Assembly: GCA_041946685.1 (NCBI GenBank)
Contig: JBHGAV010000006.1
Location: 50,362-114,361, forward strand
Source: JBHGAV01 sp041946685
Lineage (GTDB): Bacteria > Acidobacteriota > Terriglobia > Bryobacterales > Bryobacteraceae
Direction of reading: 5' to 3'
DNA length: 64,000 bases
In this document: one piece after another, positions 59,376-64,000 of the stretch
How the letters are laid out: each line of letters starts with the position of its first letter
Numbering within the stretch: the first letter of the stretch is position 1
Position numbers and translations under genes: made by a program
The notes under the pieces: generated by a model
Seen by the model: the letters and a program-made list of their open reading frames with translations, nothing else
The model's database searches: none
Told to the model about the DNA's origin: nothing

Positions 59376-62300
59376 TCAGAACCGGAACTGTAACCGCAGA
59401 ACGATCTGTCTCGGGTCGAACGTGGTCACGCCGATCGTCCCGAAAGTATCGCTCGTTCCCATGCCGGGGAGCAGACCCTTCGAGGCATTAGTCACCACAT
59501 TCGTGCTGCCCATGTTCCCGCTGTAATTCCCGCTGAGCTGGGTGTGGTTGAGCACGTTCGAAGCGTCCGCCGACAAGTCGATGGACATGTCTTCGCGGAT
59601 CGCGAATCTCCGCCGGAGGCTCATATCCAGGTTGGCGCGCCCGGGACCGCGCATGTCTCCGTAGCTCAGGGCGGAGGTTCCCGCCCAGAACACGTCCGGC
59701 ATGGTTCCGCCGTTCGGCGTCTTTACCGTCAGACCCTCGAAGGCGCCCGAGTAGTACTTGAGGAACGTGTTCTTGGTGGGTGTGATCTTGCGCCCGTTGG
59801 GCAAGGTCACGGTGGTCTTGCCGTCGTACCAACGTTGCAGCTCCACCGGCACCTCCACCGCCACGCCCGAGAGACGGTTCGGCCGCACGATCGCCGCACC
59901 GTCCGCAGCGCCGTAGACGGTCAGAGGCATGCCGCTCTGCAGCGTCAGAACGGTCCCGATCTGCCAGCCGCTCATAACCGCCCGTATCGCGCGATTTTCC
60001 ATGTCGAACCGCTTGCCGGACCCGAAAGGCAGCTCATAGACGGCCGTCGCCACGAACCGGTGAGGGATGTCGGAGAAGCTGTACTTTCGGTTGTTGTTCG
60101 GATTCAGAAGGTCGATCACGCTGGTGGGGGCAATGTTGTTTAGGGAACCGCCTGTGTTGAAACCCTGCGTGTCCTCGATCACGGTGTTGGTGTAGTCCAG
60201 CGATTTGGACCAGTTGTACTGCGCGTCAACCTGTAGTCCGCTCGAAAACGCATGAGCCAGGCGGAGTTGCAGCGAGTGATAACTGGCAAATCCGTTCGAG
60301 TCGTTGATGGTGGCCGAGCGCGAGGCGTCCGTCGCCCACAGCAGCGGGTACGGCAGCAGCGTGGCATACCTTGAGATGGTTCTCGCCCCCAGAGGGCCTG
60401 CGAAGTTCCGCAGCGCTCCGCTCGTCGGCTGGAACGGATTCGGCACCTGCTGCGTGGCGGGGTTCAACGTGCCGTTGCTTGCGATGTACTGCTCGCGCCA
60501 GGCGGCCAGCGTGGAAGCGGGCACGTTCTGGATCCCCTGGAAGGGAATATGACCGTTGATCAGCCGGTCGCTCTTTGAGGCGCTGTAGCCGACCGAGGCG
60601 AACCATGCTCTCGACAGCGACTTCTCCAGGAAGAAGTTCCACTGCATCGCGCGCCCGTTCTTCAGATACCGGTTGAATTGCGTTTGTGACCAGCCATAGA
60701 CTTCGGGTGCCGCGGGATTCGCGCCCACGCCGCCGATAATGATGGCCGGCTCGGTGAAACGCATGGGCAACCCGTTCAGGTTCGCCCCGTACACCTGCCC
60801 GCTTGTTCCAGTGTTGAATGGGGTGACGCCGTAGTCCTGCGCTCCGGAGTAGTAGCCCGTATTGGTGGGCAGGTAGGTGACGCCGAACCCGCCCCGCATG
60901 ACAAAGGTGTTGGTCACCCGGTATGCGGCGCCGAAGCGCGGGCCAAAGTCTTTGTACTGCGTCTCCCACAGATTGCGGCCGTACCCGGCGGTATTCACGA
61001 ACGCCAGCGCGCCCCTTACTCCAAACGGGTTGTCCTTGGTGAAGTCGTACGCGGACATCCGGTTGAATCGCTCGGTCGGCCCGGGTTGCAGGTCCCAGCG
61101 CAGCCCCAGGTTGAGGGTGAGTTTGCTGGTGGCGCGCCAGTCGTTCTGGGTATACAGGGCGTAATACCTTTGCCCGAGGGCCGCCAGCAGGTTCGTGCTC
61201 TGCCGCACGTACCACATCCCGGCGCCGGTCAGAATTCCCGCGCCGTTCACCCCTTTCTGAGCGTTCGTGGTATTCTGGGCCGCCACGTCGCCGGTCGCCG
61301 TGAGGTACTCAAAGGTGAAGTTGCCGCCGGTTGACCGCCCGGGGAGTCCTGCCGAACACTGCTCCGGATCGCTGTAGTTGGAGAGGAGGTTGCGCATCTC
61401 CACGCCCGCCTTGTGGGTCCACCTTCCCCGGGTCTTGGTGATGCTGGCCGTCAGTGAGTTGCTCATCTGCCGCTCGTACTTGGTGCCGTAACCTCCACCC
61501 GAAATCGCCGTCCAATTGCTTCCGCCGCCGACTCCTCCGCTGTACATCGACACAATCGGAGCTGAGCCGGGCAGTACCATGATGGACTGGACATTCTTGG
61601 GAATGCCGAACGCATCGTAGTCCGTGAACCCGCTCTTGTCGCCCTCCAGTTGCTTGGAGTTGATCCTCGTGAAGCCGTACCGCACGTCCAGCACCAGCGT
61701 GTTGGTGAGCACGATCGTGTCGCCAATCTGGCCGTATGGGTTGCGGTCGCTCGTCAGGCCTGGGGCGCCGTTGAAGGGCGACTTCCCGAACGGACGCGGC
61801 GTGGTGATCTTTCCATAGGCGATTCCCCCGCTGCCGTAGATCGAGTGTTTGCCGATTCGGTAGTCCACCCGGTTGTTCAGACTGTGCCGCCGCGTCTTCT
61901 GGACAATCGACGCCGAGAAGTTGTTGGTCTGGAAGGCATCGTCGGGCGTCCGGTTCGGCGCCGGGTAGTAGCTGTACATCAACAACCCCTGCGGACTGGG
62001 GTTAGGCAGGATCGCTCCAGGGAACGGCGCCCGCCGGTAGAGGTCCGGGCCGAGTTGCGTGATGTTGAATGGATCGAACACCTGGGCCGGAACCGCGGCC
62101 CCCGTCGCATCGCGGATGTTGGTTTGACTGAAGTTGCCAACCTTCTCCAGCGCCGTCGGCACCGTCAGCAGGCTGGTGGAGCCGCGGTTGAATCGCAGGA
62201 AGTGGTAGCTGCTGAAGAAGAACAGCTTGTCCCGGATTATCGGACCGCCCAGTGAACCGCCCAGTTCGTTGACCTTGAACGGCGGCCTTCGGATGCCGTT

Positions 62301-63146
62301 CGCGTTGTTGGAGTTCGTGTTGGCGTTGAGTGCCTCGTTGCGAATCGTGTAGGACGCCTGGCCATGAAACTCGTTTGTCCCTGACTTCGTGCTCATGGAA
62401 ACCACGCCCTGACCCCGTCCGTACTCGGCCGTGAAATTGTTGCTGATGACACGGACCTCTTGCAGCCCCTCGGTGTTAGGCACAACGGAGGCTTCGTTGT
62501 ACCCGCCTCCCATCACCGGCAGGCCGTCCAGTTGGATGTCGCTCGTGAAAGCCCGGCCGCCGTTGATTCCAATGGCCGACCACTGGCGCCTGCCGCCGAT
62601 CCCGATCCCGAACGATGTGGTCCCGGTCGTATCGGCGGTCGCGTTGCGCGGCTGCACGCCCGCTTGCAGCATCGCGTAATAGATCGGATTCTGAGACACG
62701 TTGGGTATCGCCGCAATCGCCTCCGATTGCACGGCGCTCGATACGTTGCTGCTCTCGGTCTGGATTTGCAGCGCTCCGGCCGAAACCTCGACCGTCTGTT
62801 CGACGGCGCCCAGCCTGAGTTCTACGTCCACCCTGACTGTTTGGGCCGTGGATAGTGTCACGCCGCTCTGGCGGAACGGCGCAAAGCCCGCCATCGTGAC
62901 CGTCACCGTGTAGCTCCCCGCTTGCAGATAGGGAACCGTGAACAGCCCGGCCTCGTTGGTCACGGTCTTGTCCGAGATGCCCGTGTCCTGGTTGGTGACA
63001 ACGACCTCGGCTCTCGGGACCACCGCCCCGGTCGCGTCCCTCACCGAGCCCGTGATCGTCCCCGACCTGATTTGGGCATAGAGCATCGCAGCCATTGCGA
63101 GCCCAAGCAAGAATACACACCTTCCTCTGCTCCGTCGCAGAGCCAT
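59376..63146 (-). CDS. Oar-like TonB-dependent receptor with carboxypeptidase-type regulatory domain
   Basis: A 1256-residue outer-membrane protein. After a signal peptide (FLLGLAMAAMLYAQ) comes a carboxypeptidase-regulatory-like Ig domain (SGTITGSVRDATGAVVPRAE, GSYTVTVTMAGFAPFRQSGV), then a plug domain (GGRAFTSDIQLDGLPVMGGG, NNFTAEYGRGQGVVSMSTKS) and a long barrel ending with FDPRQIVLRLQFRF. The family is greatly expanded in Acidobacteria and is thought to import oligosaccharides or other large nutrients, or to act in surface adhesion; no SusD partner is visible. ATG at 63146 with GGAGGG upstream; a strong hairpin follows the stop. Confidence 0.93.
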   Translation of the reverse strand: MALRRSRGRCVFLLGLAMAAMLYAQIRSGTITGSVRDATGAVVPRAEVVVTNQDTGISDKTVTNEAGLFTVPYLQAGSYTVTVTMAGFAPFRQSGVTLSTAQTVRVDVELRLGAVEQTVEVSAGALQIQTESSNVSSAVQSEAIAAIPNVSQNPIYYAMLQAGVQPRNATADTTGTTSFGIGIGGRRQWSAIGINGGRAFTSDIQLDGLPVMGGGYNEASVVPNTEGLQEVRVISNNFTAEYGRGQGVVSMSTKSGTNEFHGQASYTIRNEALNANTNSNNANGIRRPPFKVNELGGSLGGPIIRDKLFFFSSYHFLRFNRGSTSLLTVPTALEKVGNFSQTNIRDATGAAVPAQVFDPFNITQLGPDLYRRAPFPGAILPNPSPQGLLMYSYYPAPNRTPDDAFQTNNFSASIVQKTRRHSLNNRVDYRIGKHSIYGSGGIAYGKITTPRPFGKSPFNGAPGLTSDRNPYGQIGDTIVLTNTLVLDVRYGFTRINSKQLEGDKSGFTDYDAFGIPKNVQSIMVLPGSAPIVSMYSGGVGGGSNWTAISGGGYGTKYERQMSNSLTASITKTRGRWTHKAGVEMRNLLSNYSDPEQCSAGLPGRSTGGNFTFEYLTATGDVAAQNTTNAQKGVNGAGILTGAGMWYVRQSTNLLAALGQRYYALYTQNDWRATSKLTLNLGLRWDLQPGPTERFNRMSAYDFTKDNPFGVRGALAFVNTAGYGRNLWETQYKDFGPRFGAAYRVTNTFVMRGGFGVTYLPTNTGYYSGAQDYGVTPFNTGTSGQVYGANLNGLPMRFTEPAIIIGGVGANPAAPEVYGWSQTQFNRYLKNGRAMQWNFFLEKSLSRAWFASVGYSASKSDRLINGHIPFQGIQNVPASTLAAWREQYIASNGTLNPATQQVPNPFQPTSGALRNFAGPLGARTISRYATLLPYPLLWATDASRSATINDSNGFASYHSLQLRLAHAFSSGLQVDAQYNWSKSLDYTNTVIEDTQGFNTGGSLNNIAPTSVIDLLNPNNNRKYSFSDIPHRFVATAVYELPFGSGKRFDMENRAIRAVMSGWQIGTVLTLQSGMPLTVYGAADGAAIVRPNRLSGVAVEVPVELQRWYDGKTTVTLPNGRKITPTKNTFLKYYSGAFEGLTVKTPNGGTMPDVFWAGTSALSYGDMRGPGRANLDMSLRRRFAIREDMSIDLSADASNVLNHTQLSGNYSGNMGSTNVVTNASKGLLPGMGTSDTFGTIGVTTFDPRQIVLRLQFRF

Positions 63147-63533
63147 GACTGCCCTCCTTCCTGGCATAAGAGAAATGGACACTTGGAAAATCCCACCCTC
63201 AGATCCGCCCCGATTCTACACCCAACCCCCGCCGCCGGTGCCCACTTTTTTCGAGGCCCGAACCAAAGAGACCGCCAAGGCTGCTCGAAGCGCGGCATGT
63301 AACCGATTAACTGCCCGCCCGCACCTGCCTGCTCCCCAAGTGGCAGGCTCGGCCATCGCCTTCAACGGCAGGTCCTGTATAGGCTCACCATCCGCTCCAT
63401 CTCGGCGGCCGAGTACTGCCGGGTCTCAGTCCCCCAAACAGCGTCTCGGGCCCGCCGGGCCTCAAAGCCGACTCATCATGGGTGAATTCCACAGGACAGA
63501 TCACATTTCGACGACGGTCCATCCGGGACCCCC
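63147..63533. other. Gene-poor stretch upstream of the rRNA operon
   Basis: No convincing gene is seen between the TonB receptor start and the rRNA promoters. Open frames on both strands are short, with Arg/Ser/Pro-rich content and no family motifs. A minus-strand patch at about 63310-63425 could be a decayed transposase start (YSAAEMERMVSLYR, then in a shifted frame KAMAEPATWGAG), but this is a weak resemblance. Confidence 0.5.
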
Positions 63534-63562
63534 TTGCCAAACTCGTGGACATCTGCTATCCT
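63534..63562 (+). promoter_or_regulatory. Candidate upstream rRNA promoter
   Basis: TTGCCA (63534-63539) and TATCCT (63557-63562) are separated by 17 bases and point toward the 16S gene about 385 bases away. Tandem promoters are usual for rRNA operons. A hairpin (63576-63596, CCCATACGC with GCGTGTGGG) follows. Confidence 0.4.
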
Positions 63563-63624
63563 TAACTCACCGTTGCCCATACGCTTTGCGTGTGGGGGCG
63601 CGCTCGAAATTGCCAGGGAGGCAC

Positions 63625-63654
63625 TTGCGCGCTCCGTGGGAAGAGTGATACAAT
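63625..63654 (+). promoter_or_regulatory. Candidate proximal rRNA promoter with extended -10
   Basis: TTGCGC (63625-63630), an 18-base spacer and TACAAT (63649-63654) preceded by TGA form an extended -10 promoter. Transcription would start near 63661, giving a leader of about 285 bases before 16S rRNA whose first part is the repeated element at 63671. Confidence 0.5.
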
Positions 63655-63670
63655 CTGGTAACGGTGACGT

Positions 63671-63730
63671 TCTAGAGGCACTGGAGTAGCGCCGGCGGCT
63701 TCGGCTGCCGGTTGACTTCCTGAGGTTCTT
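63671..63730 (+). repeat. Copy B of the 60-bp repeat, in the presumed rRNA leader
   Basis: It begins TCTAGAGGCACTGGAGTAGC and contains a hairpin, CCGGCGGC-TTCG-GCTGCCGG, with a stable UUCG loop and one G-T pair. It is followed by GGTTCTTTAGAG, which loosely resembles the boxA antitermination element of rRNA leaders. The other copy is at 59271-59330. Confidence 0.7.
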
Positions 63731-63945
63731 TAGAGTTCCCAAGAGTTCTTGAGCAAAGGCTTGTCGGCACGCGTGCTCGCGGCAAAGGCGGCTTGCGCTC
63801 AACACGGCTTTCGAGGCCGGCGGCGATTTGGGCTTCCTGTTGGATACCTGGACGTCCGCAGAGATCATTGACAATCTGGTTGGACGCACAAGTCGAGTTC
63901 GCGAAAACAAGAAGTACATGCGAAATGGCGATTGACTCTAAAAGA

Positions 63946-64000
63946 TCAAACGAGAGTTTGATCCCGGCTCAGAATCAACGCTGGCGGCGCGCCTAACACA
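63946..64000 (+). rRNA. 16S ribosomal RNA, 5' end only
   Basis: The sequence from 63953 (AGAGTTTGATC, then GGCTCAG) and AACGCTGGCGGC and GCCTAACACA are the universal 5' landmarks of bacterial 16S rRNA, corresponding to E. coli positions 8 to 55. The mature end is set at about 63946 by counting back seven bases. Two differences from near-universal bases are seen: C at E. coli position 20 and C at position 31. The rest of the gene lies beyond the window. Confidence 0.95.

Noticed and set aside
59200..59376. A SusCD-type uptake pair around the TonB receptor.
   Set aside because: The receptor is of the Oar-like type and the neighbouring gene is a beta-helix protein; no SusD-like lipoprotein is present.
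63869..63874. TTGACA 75 bases before 16S as a promoter -35.
   Set aside because: No acceptable -10 box is found 16-18 bases downstream, and a start there would give an unusually short leader.
63476..63919. Minus-strand frame of 147 codons before the 16S gene.
   Set aside because: Covers the likely rRNA leader and promoters, has Ser/Arg-rich content and no ribosome site.
1..64000. tRNA genes, CRISPR arrays, prophage or intact insertion sequences.
   Set aside because: No cloverleaf-like TTCGA arm patterns in the gaps, no regularly spaced short repeats, and no transposase, integrase or phage structural genes were seen.

Overview
The window reads as a high-GC chromosomal segment of an Acidobacteriota genome, most likely of the Solibacter/Bryobacter lineage. 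The main evidence is the company of genes: a secreted beta-helix protein (56645-59200) ending in the C-terminal domain that is largely restricted to Solibacter-type bacteria, an orphan MacB-like permease of the duplicated acidobacterial type (28848-31307), a very large Oar-like TonB receptor (59376-63146), many Tat-exported sugar-active enzymes and frequent GTG/TTG starts. The last 55 bases are the 5' end of a 16S rRNA gene.

Left part (1-9035, all minus strand): a cell-surface and housekeeping run: HU, a site-2-type membrane protease, a family 2 glycosyltransferase, prepilin peptidase, a small beta-rich secreted protein, a lytic transglycosylase, an S41 peptidase homologue that has lost its catalytic dyad, an FmdB zinc ribbon, a GH29 fucosidase and two beta-propeller proteins. 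The gene at the left edge is cut off by the window.

9231-21400: mixed single genes: a secreted lineage-specific protein, thiol peroxidase, a thioredoxin-fold DUF255 protein, a DapA-like aldolase, a second GH29 gene broken by a frameshift at about 15160, a Tat-exported aldo/keto reductase with ferredoxin-like tail, a DUF4097 lipoprotein, a methyltransferase-HAD pair, a macrodomain protein and two small proteins.

21517-28730: core metabolism: phosphohexomutase overlapping tail to tail with 3-methyladenine glycosylase, then thpR-plsY-gpsA linked by ATGA overlaps, a DksA/TraR-type protein with a clear promoter, and a secreted CE1-like esterase. 28848-34928: orphan permease, a secreted alpha/beta hydrolase, a Tat-exported enolase-superfamily enzyme and a CBM9-like protein.

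34957-43892 (minus): one long apparent operon encoding a periplasmic molybdenum hydroxylase of PaoABC type followed by moeA, moaA, moaC and a MOSC-MogA fusion, so enzyme and cofactor assembly are made together; a GT-C glycosyltransferase is the last gene.

44061-51310 (plus): an envelope-glycan island: leader ORF, two large membrane glycosyltransferase-like proteins, an SGNH/AlgJ-like protein coupled to an MBOAT/AlgI-like acyltransferase, and an IPT-domain lipoprotein. 51331-56573: NAD-dependent epimerase, a second Tat-exported enolase, a papain-like peptidase fused to an alpha/beta hydrolase (the most unusual protein here), and a Tat-exported sugar isomerase-like protein.

56645-64000: beta-helix protein, TonB receptor, a gene-poor stretch of about 800 bp with candidate tandem rRNA promoters, and the start of 16S rRNA. 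About 60 bp of the presumed rRNA leader is duplicated on the other side of the TonB receptor gene.
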